Part shown: one piece after another, positions 24,392 through 36,424 of the stretch
Position numbering within the stretch: the stretch's first letter is position 1
Layout of the letters: the number at the start of each line of letters is the position of its first letter
DNA from: Trogon surrucura
Taxonomy: Eukaryota; Chordata; Aves; Trogoniformes; Trogonidae
Direction: 5' to 3'
NCBI GenBank assembly: GCA_020746105.1
Contig: CM036626.1
Coordinates: forward strand, 16,442,001-16,506,000
DNA length: 64,000 bases
Program-made: the position numbers and the translations under genes
Notes under the pieces: generated by a model
Told to the model about the DNA's origin: nothing
The model's input: only the letters and a program-made list of their open reading frames with translations
The model's database searches: none

Positions 24392-27300
24392 CTACAGTTT
24401 AAAATAGTTTGTCTGCTGTCATGCTGTCAGTCATATCTCTATTAGTGGTTTGTACCTAAAACCAGAAGGACTGAATAAAAAGTATAATGGTGTAACCCAA
24501 TTGTTCCCTGATGTAAAAAAGGGGAAATTAATGTTTTTAACCCCTGTGAGCTGAGTGGCGTATGTCTGGAAGTATGAGATTTAATTAAACAGATGGTAGC
24601 ATACATTACTGCTTTAGAAATGTGATTAATCATTATAAATGTTCTAGGTCCTTTAAAAGAATGACTAGAGCATCTGGCTATCCACGCTGAAACAGTGTAC
24701 ACCCACCTGACAGGAATCCATCTCCATAATGTAGATGATGGTTGTGTTTGTGTTAATTACTTCGCATCTTTACGCTTCAGTTGACTGAGCAAGTGCTGGC
24801 ACATTCTTTCAAATAAAGCAGGTTCATTCTGAAGTTAGACTCCTTTAAATTCTATCTACTGTAGAATTTTAGCATCAACAAAACGCACGAAGCAAAAAAA
24901 GCATCCTTAACCCACCAGTTTTCAAGAAGACTGGAGATTAATTTTGATGTAGACTTTGAGATCAGGAACAGACAAAGTGCCTTTACGTTTTGTGGTTTTG
25001 CTTATCTTGACCAACTCATCAGACCAGTCAGGAATTGCACCATTGTAAGGCTTGGCCAAGTCACTAACGTAAGTCCTAATGTGTTCTAGCTGACATGATC
25101 ACAAACTAATTTCATACTAGCGCTCATGTCACACGTACATGATCCAACTTTATCAGCAGTCGATGAATAGAAGAGCTGCCTGTCTGAAGTTCTCTGCTTT
25201 TCTTTTTTGTCACCCTAACCCTCATCAGCACAGACCAGGTGTCTTAGGAGTATTCTTTCCACAGGTGCTTGGCAAGTGCCTCACAACTTGCCCGTTTTTC
25301 TGAGGGGACGCAGCATGAACTCAGGAGGAGCTTGCTAATGCCGGTCAGCCCCTGCTGTTGGGTACCTTTCTTTGGATGGTTGGGAGCATGGTGATTTATT
25401 TGCTTCAGATAGATATTATGTTTTTTAGTCCTCTATATTTAGCCATGTTCTGTCATTTAGTTCCATCTGCTGTACATGGGAAATTGAGTCTTTATTTTAG
25501 AATCCAGTTCTGCAAACTCCTGTCAGCTTGAGGCTTTCAGAGATTCACAGTGCTTCAAGTTGGACAGGACCCTTGGTTTCAGTCAATTCTCTAAAGTGCG
25601 CGCCTAAACCTAATTCTGCAGTGGGTTCTGCAATGCACATTGCTGGCAGATTTCCAAAGCACGTAGCAATCACGCAGGAGATATTTGGTGCCTTGCAGGA
25701 TGGGGAGATCTCCATGCAGCTCTTTGAGGGAACATTTCAATAGTGCTCAGAGAAATAAAAGATGAGACCAGCTTGAGGTTGAAATACAACCATCAGGTCA
25801 GTAGCCAGCACTGCAGAACAAGTCTTGTAGACAACTGCTAACCTGGCTGTATAGGTTTCTATACACATTTTCATTTGTTGAAAGTCACACTAGAAGCGAA
25901 AGATACTCTGAAGAGCCAGATTGCTCTGTTTCTTTGTTCAGCAGATCAATGGATTAATATTCTATCATTTTCATATGACTCTGAAAAGCTTACAGAAATA
26001 AACTTGCTTCGGAGGATTACCTTCTAGTTTCTGTGCATTTATAAATGCCATCTGTTCATATCTGAGAGCTGGGTGTTATGGTAACCTGAGTCTTTTAAAC
26101 TTGAGCTAATTGCAGAGTACATGCCCATACTCATGGAGCACATATGCATGTGGGTGCATAGTGCTGGCATGAGGATGGTAACAGGGAAAATCCAGAATAT
26201 GAGAAGCCTTTGAGTGGATCTTGCCTGCCACAGTGGTCTAGCTGGAAGCAAGGAGGTCCTCTCCTCAACAAGCCCAGGAAGCAAGGGACATTACTTGTAA
26301 TACTACAAAATTCCTAGAGGCCAGGTAATAAGGGCTCTGCTCTTTTGACGGTGTAAATTAAACTTTGGGGGAAAGATGAAGGCAGGGTGGAAACCTCTGT
26401 CTGAAATTTCTTTTTAATGTAAACTGAGATATCTTGTGTGTGTTTCAATATGAATGTGTCACCTCTTGAGTTCATTCCACCTGTACAAAGAAATGCTCAT
26501 GATTACTGTGTCCATGGAGTGAATTCGAATCATCATCCACACAACTCATTTACTGAATCTCTTAGGTTATTCTTCATAGAGAGTAATCTGGCATAAGTAC
26601 ACAACGTTTTCTCAAATGACTTTTGCTCTTAAAAGTGTCTTTCAGCATGTGGCCGTGTAGATCTAATAAAAGTTAATAAAACAATTTCACAAAGTTAGGC
26701 ACGTACATAGCCTCATTCCCCATAGTTTACTGTTGAATTAACTAACACCCTGCTACTGTTTTCCTGCTCTGTGCATCCATTAATTATGGATCAATTATTC
26801 AATTCTTTAGGAACCCGGGTGATTCCTGGGCTACTGAGTTGTGAAATTAAAGCAATGCCACAGTGAACAGGAAAGAACATGCATTTACTTCAGAGCCGTC
26901 ATCCTACAATACTGATATTCCTAGGACAAAGGCATTTCTCTTCAATCAATAATTAAGCCATTCATATGGGTGTCCTTTTCCCCACACTGCTTCTAACTCT
27001 TCTAGCGTAACATCTATCAAGACCTTCTTTCTGAGTAACAATGTTTCCACATTTTTGTAATGGCAGTCAAAATCCGAAAGCCAAATGCCGGTTATCACCA
27101 TAGGCATAGTTCACTGTGCTCTGTGTTTTTCCAGAATGCAGCACAGCACAATTACCAAAAGAACAACTGCTTTACAAAGTGAATCTTGTAGTTCAGGAAA
27201 ATTTAGCCACTGAGGATCAGCTCAGCAAATAAAGTATTAATTTCCTATCTGACATGCTGGAAAAAGCGTCAAACCAAAATGAGAGTGGTGGCTTTTCAGC

Positions 27301-28291
27301 TGCTGGGGCCAGGAGGAGTGGTACTCTCAAGCACATTGCTGATTTTGCTGTCAGTCTCTTGCTTATCGTTTCACTTTGATTCCTGTAATATTTAGCTGGT
27401 TAAGTCAGTTCCCCTTTACCTGTGGGGCTTGAAATTTCAGATGACAAGTGTTTGGTTAACAAAAGTTGTTTGCTTTTGAAAAATCTTCTCTAACACAAAA
27501 ACCTGAATAAAATCAAACCCAAACATTTATACAAAATAAAAATACTCTTTCAGATAATGGCCTGGTTTTTCGTTCAGTCGTCTACATCAATCACATTAAG
27601 CAATTAAGCAAATTACAGGAAAAAGACCAACACTTTACAGTTGTTTTTGCATGGGGCAGAAAGGGAAATTAGGCTGATTTTTTTTTTTCTGCCATTTTGC
27701 AGAAGTGCCAAGATTCCTTCCAGTTCCATAACAAAATGCGGCTTCAGTGCTGCTTTGGACATCTTGGACATTTTGCTAATGCTACTTAAAGCCCCCAAAT
27801 TTGGAAGCCCAGCCTTCTTCAATAGTTAGTGAAAAAAAAATTACGACTTCTAATTCATTTATGACACTTAAGTTAGATACCTGGCATTGAGTGTGTTAAT
27901 ACCCTCTTAACTCTCTAAATCTTCCAGATGCACATGTTTCATGTTTGGCTTTTGCCAAATCTTTCAGCCTTCAAAAAAATGGTTTTTTAGTGCACAGTCT
28001 CTGAAGTATCGTTTAAACTTATGACCCAGGAAGCCAGTCTTAAAAAAAATGTTGACTTTTTTCTTTTCCTGCTAGGATACCTGGTATTCCAACTTGAGCA
28101 AAGCAGAACTGTGCCCTGAAAAATATGTTTGGGATTCAAGCTTATTTAGAAATAATAGTGAATTTTGGACTTCCTGTTTGTTTGGTTTCCAGAGAGGGGA
28201 TCATGACCTTCTGTGATAGGAAAAGTTGTCTTCTCTCATGCGGTCTGTGAAGGTGTGAATTATATAAACTGGAAGATCAAAGTGTTTCTTT

Positions 28292-28307
28292 TTTGTTTGT
28301 TTGTTTG
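28292..28307. repeat. (TTTG)4 microsatellite
   Basis: Four perfect TTTG units inside a longer T-rich tract. Confidence 0.85.
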
Positions 28308-28960
28308 TTCCTTTTTTAGGCTTTAGCATTTTAAATGGCAAAAAAACCTTACTTCAGAGTAGTCACATAGGAATCATTTTTTGACCATGGAAGTAGATTA
28401 CAATATTGTGCTGTTCTGTCTGGGCTTGCGTATATGGTACTTTTGGAAGTTCTCAGTGAGCCGGAAGCACCAATGTGTACTAGGAATTCAGAGTGGCTTT
28501 TTTGCCAGGCATGGTTTAATGTAGAGTTACAACACAGAGACATTTTAATGGGAAATCTTGAAATTTTCAACCTCTGAAAAAGCTGTATTGATTGTTAATT
28601 TAGAATTGAAGGGGTAAAGCTTCCCATAGCTTATTTTGAAAGCTTCAGCCTACATATGTTTGCCAGTCTCTTCTGAAAAAAACTGACATGTAATAGCTGC
28701 CAATGGATGGTGAGATGGTGCATTGCACTGGTTGTTATTCATTCACTGACAAACAGCCTGCTTTTGCCATTAGATTTATGTGGCCATTTCAAGAGAGAAA
28801 ATGCAGGACCCGTTGACTAGACAAGAGCATTATAATGTGCTGTTTCTCCATATAACAAAATTGTCAGCTTCCTCGATCACTCTTCCTTTTGACCAAGAAA
28901 TTCTGTGCCTTTGAAGGGCAGGTGTGTTTTTAATAAGATAAATGTAATGAAAGGGGCTCC

Positions 28961-28976
28961 TTTTTTTTTTTTTTTT
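28961..28976. repeat. T16 homopolymer
   Basis: Sixteen uninterrupted T residues followed by CCCTGC. This gives a polypyrimidine tract but no AG acceptor immediately after it. Confidence 0.85.
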
Positions 28977-30037
28977 CCCTGCTAATGGAATATTTTTGAG
29001 GTCTCTTATTATCTTTCCACACTTGGTTCAATCAGACTCTCAAGGTGAGACTTGTCCATCACCGTTGATGGCCACACTAAATGTCCACGTGTGGTGCTCT
29101 CTAGAGAGGGACAGACCTGGAAGGGTTCCAAACATTTGGTCATTCCCATGGTCTGGCTAGAACGAGCACTAAGGAACTCAACCCTTTCAGGTTTCAAACT
29201 TCTATCTTCCTGAGATGAACACAGACATCTTCAATTTATCTGCCCCAAATCCGCTCCCAAACCCAGAGTTCATCTTGTGATACAGACACAAGAGAGTCAC
29301 CTGAAGTTGACTGTTCAGGACCCAGGGACTGCAATCTTAGAAAGGCTTCATGTCTGGACCTCAGTTTAGCAGTCCTTTTAGTGGGACCAATAATATCAGC
29401 TTTAGAAAACAGCTACAGCGATTTAGATAAGCTATTTAGTAGGAAGTATTATTAATAGGCCTTTTCTGGCAGCCAAATGAAGATAACACTTCTCACTGCT
29501 ATATATTAATGTTTTTTTCCCTTTTTCACAGTGAGTTGGAATAGTGTTAGCAACCATTACACACACATTTCCTGATTGCTTTTTCCTTTCTTTCTAAGTT
29601 CAGAATGCATCTCTTCAGGGACTGCATATCATTTACTGAACTGCTTCTGTTTGCTTCCCCCAGCCACTGCCTGCTTTGTCAGCAGCCTGGGATCCAGCCG
29701 GTGACATTTTTCACTCCTTGTCTCAGAGGCACATGGTGCTAAGTCCTGCCCAGATGCTCTTGCACGCCTTTCTGTAAAGTCTAATGATAGAGCTGTTCAA
29801 CTGAGTGATACTCATAGCAAGAGGGGCAGGTCCTGAGGAAGAAAATCAGACAAAATCAGACTTGTCTCAGATGTTGAGAGTAGTTGGGAAAGAACTCGAT
29901 TTCAGCTTAAAGGGCACTTCTGCTCTGCCAGTTCTGAAGTGCAATGTGTGGTAATAAGAAATGGTTATGACGCACAATAGCCCACATGTACTCACTGAAA
30001 CAGAGTGAAATTAAAAAAGGTTTCTTCATATAAGGTG

Positions 30038-30045
30038 TGACGTAA
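30038..30045 (+). promoter_or_regulatory. CRE-like site TGACGTAA
   Basis: TGACGTAA is a CREB/ATF or C/EBP-type hybrid motif. It is one of few CpG-containing sites in this neighbourhood and lies in an otherwise AT-rich, possibly conserved interval (about 29.94-30.13 kb). A single 8-mer is weak evidence of function. Confidence 0.2.
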
Positions 30046-33000
30046 TGATTTCTGTCATGCTTACAGCCATAAATGAAAATAGCAATTCATTACATGCGAA
30101 AACTAAGCAAATAGTTGAGGCTGCAGGTTGTACATAAGTAATAAGATCAAAGCCAATCTAAAGACCCAGAGGCTGAGTGCATTTTCTGCTTTATTTATTA
30201 ATTTTGATCTAGACCAGAATAGACTTGACTAGAAATAACCATCCACCTGCTCTGAGCACCCTGTCAATTATTTCAATCTACAAAACCAAAATGCAATATG
30301 AACAGCTCACCGCTTCTAGCAAAGTGCAATACCCACTCAGATATTCCTACCCCTCCTTTTTCGCCAGTACTTTAATTCATTTCTCTCTCCCAGTGTCAGG
30401 TCACACAGATGAATATCGCAAGCACTGCTGATAGACACAATAGCAAAGCATTCTTTCCCTTTCCTCGTTTTTCAGTGTAAAGTAGGGAATGCTGCCTGAA
30501 GTGAAATAAAAACACTTTGCAGTGTCTGTTTTTAGAAAAAGGCTTGTAAATTATTAGGCTTTTGTTCCTTGTTCTGACTTTTAAGAGACTGCTTTTTGTC
30601 TTCTTTTCTAGGCTTAACTGTTTCATGCAGTATTTTGACCTAGCAACTTCCTCTCTTTGCTCCATTCTACCTTTTAACTTACTAAAACTTTTGAAGATGA
30701 GTAACAATATCACTTTTAGTAGGAGAAAAGTATATGAAAATCTGCCAATGTGCTTGCTATTTAGTCATCCTGTCTTTATTTCTTTTAATCTCACTAGAGG
30801 TTAAACTCGAGAGTAAATCATATATTTGTCTAAAAGGATTGACACCTTAACAGTTTAAAATTCCTAACAATTTAACAAGTGCCGCTATTATTTAGATATA
30901 GACCAAGAAAACAGTTTGATTTTCCCAGACACATAAAAGTGAGTCTGTGTTACCTAGTCGTGAAACCATAGATGGAATCTTCGCACCCTGGGCATCAATG
31001 GCAGAACTTCTTGGAGTGCCAGTATCTAGATTTTCAAACAAATTGTTTACCCCAATCCCTTTGAAAATTTCTATCACTCACAGACAATGTCATCTCAATA
31101 TTCAGATGGTTTTGGGTCTGTAAATCTGGTTGCAGACTACAAAGTAACCCCACAGCACTGAGAGGAGAATTTAGCAAAGGACTGCTGAAAGAATTCAAGG
31201 GTCTCAGATGCCCATATCCATGATTGCTCCTTCCACTCCTGCTACAAATATTGTTGGTTCACGTTTCATCTGACTGCCCACAACTGGGTGTACAGCTGCA
31301 GACACACATTCTCTTCTGGAGCGTCTGTGCTGCCTAAAGAGGTTATGCCTCCATCACACGCCCATCTGTCTCCTCTACCTCTTGCTCTTTCTTTAGTTTC
31401 CATGAGTCAGCTGGTATCCCCCAAGTCTTCCAGCTGTCTGTACGAAGCTCAGTGCCATTAGCAATAGCCACTGAAGACTGGGTCACAAAATAGGAGTTGA
31501 GGAATTCTGTCACTGAAAGGCAAGAACAATGTTTTCCCTTTTCTAATTAAGGAAAACAAGTGGAAAGGAAGAGATGTAATTTTTTCAGCTCATATTTCAA
31601 GAGGAAAAGTGGATTTCTCATTGGCTTCACTTTGTTGTTTCCTTCATTTTTTATATAACAGAAAAAAACAGCATGGTGAATGTATGTCGCATTTCAGATC
31701 TGCTCTGAGTTTATGCTTCAGGGGAACCAACGCTTCCTCCAGTGCATGGACAGGATCCCTAGGGATGAGAGTCGCTGTATGCCTTCCCCTCTCTCCTTCA
31801 CTCCAGTAGCAGGCGTTGGTACGATATAAATCACACAAACTCTGAGCTGAAACTTTTTTGTTGTTGTTGCTGTTTCATCTCAGGAGACATGTTAGCTTGG
31901 CACATAAATAAATCTAAAGGTGACTACACCAGACGAAATATTAATGAAAATTTCTCCCTCCCACTTCTACCATGTCTTTGGTGAGTTTTTGCATCCAGAC
32001 AAACCAGCAAAGTGACTTTCTGAGCTGCAACAGATGGTGCCTCTTCCCCTCTGGCCCCTCGTAAGCCCCTGCTCTGTGCTCCCAAGGCCTGGCCGGCTGC
32101 TCCGCGCAATCTTGGGATCTCTGTGTGCTGCAGGTTGCTGGTGCCCTGCTGCGTGCAGCTCCTTGCTCATCGCATCCCGTATTCCCTGAAACCTCTTTCT
32201 GGTCAGGTTTAGTGGCTCCCTTGATCAGGAACAAGTTCTCCTTTCCAAAAGGGCCACCTGACAATGGCAATGCCCTTTCAAAGGATCATACTGCACAGAC
32301 TGAGAATAAAGGGATGCTATCGCTCACAAGAAAAATGAAAGCCTTGGCTTAATCAAAAGGTGTTCTACAGCCTACTTAATATTAGTTGAATTGATTTTTA
32401 AGCATAATTCACAGAGAGCTTGATGCACAACTTGCCTCATGTTTTGCAAAAAGACTAAAGAGTGCCTCTGTGATTCTAGACCATTTCCTTCCATTGTTTT
32501 AGTAGCAGCAAATAGTGATGTGTTGCTTCCAAGTCCCTTTGTTTACATGCAAAGCTATGTTTGAAATAGCCTCAAGACCTCCTTTAAATACTCCAGTGAA
32601 TAAAAGGAGATAAAATCCAATTTATGGGTGTGGATTCTAAAATTCTGTATTTGGTGTCCTCTACATATGGCAGTCCTCTGTTCCTGATATTCCTTATGGA
32701 TATATTACCAGGCTTAGAACTGAGTAAAGGTGAACTTTATTAAATGAGTTCGTTACAATGGTATTTCATAGGTTTGGGCTAGCGATTAATGGATTGTAAA
32801 TTTATACCTTTAGACTAGTAGAACATGATCATATAAATAGTCTTATTGAAGTTAACAGGGCTGTTCTTTGAAGAAAAATGCCATTCAGCAGAACACTTAA
32901 ATGTATGCATAGCTCTAAGCGTATGTTTAAGTTCAAATGAAGTCAATCTATTTGGTTTTAAGAGTGCTTGACTGTGCTTAGGTTCCTTGAAACATTTATA

Positions 33001-33920
33001 TTATTATATATATGGCTGCTGCAGTAGCCTTGGGATGTCATTAATGTTTTAAAAACAATATTCTTTGTAAGCACTGATGACCGTTAGATAAGAGGAGTAC
33101 TATTAGATGGCAGTCAGATTAAGGTCTTAAATACTCTGTCATCTGATATGTTTATTAAACTTTCATATGTATTGTACAGATGCAAAGAATAGAATTTAAC
33201 TGCATGCTGGTTGCTGAAAACCAGTCCCTACTGCCAAGCGTTGTAGATAAAAAGTTGCCAGATTGCAGTTCAAGAATGATGGAAAGAAAAGGATTTGCTA
33301 TTTCTAATTTTTCTGCCTAAACACTCAGGAAAAAAATATGTGGATTTGCTCTGGAATAATTTTCTTTGGGTTATTTCTGACTCTCCTCCTGTGACAGACT
33401 GTAATAGTACCTTATGGAAGAAGGTGAAAGAAAACTCTGTGGTCATTCTTCTCTGTAGTGGTACAGCATAGGATGATGAAGGAACCTCACTGACACAGCA
33501 GCTGCTTCAATGCATCTCCCTTACAACAAAAAGCTGCACTGCGTAAGGGTAGTTTGAAAGCAGAAGTTTATTTATTATATTTCTGTAACAAAGACAGCTA
33601 ATGTCTTAATTATAAGAAACTGACACAGACCTAACAGGAACTTTCTACATTATTAAACAAAAGTATAGAGGTTTTTGCTCTATACACATAGGGCATTATA
33701 TACGAAGGAAAATTTTAAAGTGTGCATTCCAAATCTAAATTTCAAGATCCTGATCATAGTTAATCTATCAAGAAATGCAAAGCAAACAGTACGCTTAATC
33801 TATGCTCCCTGCTTCTTGAGTGTGTCTACAGGTTCCTTGTCAGGATGAAGTAATCACATGCTCCACAGAGCATCATTTTCCTGACTGAGAGGAAATCATC
33901 CCATAATATTTTTTTTTTCT

Positions 33921-34036
33921 CCCATTGTTTTCCAAAATAAGTTTTACAAGAAACTGAAAGTCTTTATACATCTGCAACCCCCTTGTTTTCCAAAATAATT
34001 TTTACAGGAAACTGGAAGTCTTTATACATCTGCAAC
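33921..34036. repeat. 58-bp tandem duplication, two copies
   Basis: Copy 1 is 33921-33978 and copy 2 is 33979-34036. They align end to end without gaps and differ at 4 of 58 positions (93 per cent identity). Both contain TTGTTTTCCAAAATAA/TTTTTACA-like sequence and the shared tail GTCTTTATACATCTGCAAC. This is a simple local tandem duplication that has since diverged. No coding role is apparent. Confidence 0.95.
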
Positions 34037-36376
34037 AAACACTCTCTCCAAAACTGAAGAATAATGCTAGTGTCCCGTTGGTGTCCATAGTCCAGTTTGT
34101 ACCTTAAACTGGCGCAAAACCTACTGACTTGCCTGTAGTAAGGAGCTTCATTGACATCGGAGAGGTGTTATAGTTCCTTTGGCCTTAGGATCTTTTGATC
34201 TAAAGTAAGAATAATGAATGAGAGGATGGCAGCAATGATGATTGATCAAATCTGGCCCCTTTATATTTGAAGAAACCTTCCTGCACATCATTTTAGATTA
34301 CTGAGATTCGTCATGCCTTTGGCAATGACCAGGTACATTCATAAAACTAGAGAGAGGGAGGGAGTGCAAGCGTATAACCCAGGAGTCCTTCCTTGCCATT
34401 TTTCATCTGTAGTCTGGACTCCACTATATAACACTTGGTTGCTGCGGTCTTGAATAACAACGTCCTAATTTGCATAAATGAGCTGATAATCTGATGGTTT
34501 TTTAAAGTTCTCTTCCACATAAATGTACAGAAGTAGCAGATTCATACCACCGTGCTTTATGCTGGGCACGAAACGGTGCAATTCAGAAGAAATTCGGTAG
34601 TGCCTCTTCTTTAAAGCCACATATAGATATGCACGAATTGAAAAAAGCAAAAGTCCTTATCTTCCCGTTGGTATTGTGATCCAGTACAATGGGTAAATGT
34701 TGATTAAATGTCAGATACACTACACTGGGCAGTGCTTTAATCAGTTGTTTCTATATATTGCAAAAAGGGATGCATACTTTGAATTAAAATCTCGGAAAAT
34801 AAAAAGACAGTAGTGCTCTCATCAATAGGATGTAGAGAAATACCAGAGGTCTCATTCAAACATTTTCAAGCTTTTGTACGGCAGAGCTATACAGGGCGTA
34901 GGAAAATATAATATCAGAAATGTAAGCTTTTAACATTGCTGTTCTGCTCCAGTGAATGGCTATAAATGGTATTTATAAAGTTTTGTGTTTGTCACTCAGG
35001 ATCCAGTATAAAACCTATTAAGTTTATAATTAGAAATATATTGTGTTCCCTATTCCAAATTCCAGTCTGTACTCTGGAAGTCAAGATGCAAATTTTCTAT
35101 CATGGGCATTGACGATAAAGATGAAGGCTCCATGCCAAATTAGGGCTGAATCAACACCTCAGTAACTTCTGATTGTTTAATGCCTCTGCACAACACTTAA
35201 ACTTGTGAAAAAGTGTATATGATGATGGTGCAAAGCAAGGAACTTCCATTCCGCTCTTACCTCTCATCTGGTTCTCAGGAGCTGAGAATAATCAAAATAA
35301 TTTCTGTTCTAATAGTCAGCAGGATAAGGTGATGGGTGTAGGAGAAGGATATAGGGCACAGGAAAAGGTGGTGGCATCTTATGTTTGTTTGCAGCTGGAA
35401 CCAAAATTTGACTTGCAGGTACCTTTATTTTCCATACAGAAATTTTTCACTGAGCTGGTGTAAGGGAGCTCTGAGCAAATTATCCTCCAGATATTAATGT
35501 CTGGTTACACCTACAAAGCTAAAATGTAGCTATAGACCACTAGCAGCTGACCAGTGAACAGAGCTAGCTAGTATCAATCCTTAAAATACATTATGATACG
35601 CAAAAAATTGGGCAAGTGCAATTTCCATTCCTTTGATTAAGCAGTATTACATACATGTGCTCACTCTAAATAATTCTCCATGAAAAAGATGTCGATACTT
35701 GCTTTGGAAGATCACCCAGTTTAATGTTTGTCACGTCTTATCAGATCATTTGAAAAACATTTGAGAATCAATCTATAGTTGTTTTTTTAAATTAAAGTTT
35801 ACAGAAATACTGTAAAGTTGGCTATGAGTCTACTGGGCATTCTTACAAATTTCTTTTGTTTTCAATTCTTCCTTAAATTATAAATGAAGTTCCTGTAAAT
35901 GGACATTTCCTCTGATGGGCTTTAGAAAACCATTTCTCTAGTTGCAGCTTAGCATGGATGCTAAGGAATAACAGAAACTTTTTAAATTATAGAGCTAATT
36001 ATCTACATGCAGCTGATCAAACACTTTGTGCTTCTAGCTGTGAGCACAACTCACCACATCTTTTGGCCTCTCCCTGGGTAAATCTACACTGCAGTTGCTG
36101 CTGTGAATGTTATGGAGTGGAGAGACACTAAAGGCAGCATTAAACTAACAAGCCTTGGATTTGTTAGCACGACAGCAGAAAGCTTAGTGGTGGCTTTTTG
36201 CCTGGAGACTTACCCGGTCACTTGCTGGATGTTGGAGCCAGCGAAGATTTCGGGGGTGCTGCAGAGCTGCACAGTTGCAACTGCTCCTAGCTGCAAAAGC
36301 CAGTACTGCTCTCTCCTCCACAATCTCTTTCCTCTAATTCACTTATTTATTCACTTACTTACTTTTCAATGCATGA
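34037..36376. other. Unannotated DNA, some possibly conserved
   Basis: No gene is supported. Around 34.44-34.66 kb there is a mix of an octamer-like ATTTGCAT and several CpGs in AT-rich DNA, which could mark a conserved noncoding element. No RNA gene is recognised. A + frame at 36103-36393 (96 codons) has no known domain. Confidence 0.4.
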
Positions 36377-36424
36377 TGATAGTGAATTGGTAGGAAATTG
36401 GAATGATAGTGAATTGGTAGGAAA
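36377..36424. repeat. 21-bp direct repeat, 27-bp period
   Basis: The 21-mer beginning TGATAGTGAATTGGTAGG occurs at 36377-36397 and again, identically, at 36404-36424. This is a minimal tandem duplication, probably replication slippage. Confidence 0.9.

Larger units (their letters stand above)
24392..33920. other. Long gene-free stretch
   Basis: No coding exon or mobile element is recognised. Minor items are a (TTTG)4 run at 28292-28307 and a T16 run at 28961-28976. The GC-richer patch at 31.94-32.28 kb has overlapping minus-strand frames (up to 109 codons) that match no family I know. The block at 29.02-29.45 kb has a composition unlike its flanks but cannot be assigned. Confidence 0.5.

Noticed and set aside
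27613-27829. Opposing short frames beside a T-rich tract and CAG (acceptor-like) at about 27680-27702
   Set aside because: No donor follows within a reasonable distance and neither product is recognised.
28292-28307. CRISPR-like or structured repeat array
   Set aside because: It is a plain TTTG microsatellite. No spaced repeats of any kind occur in the window.
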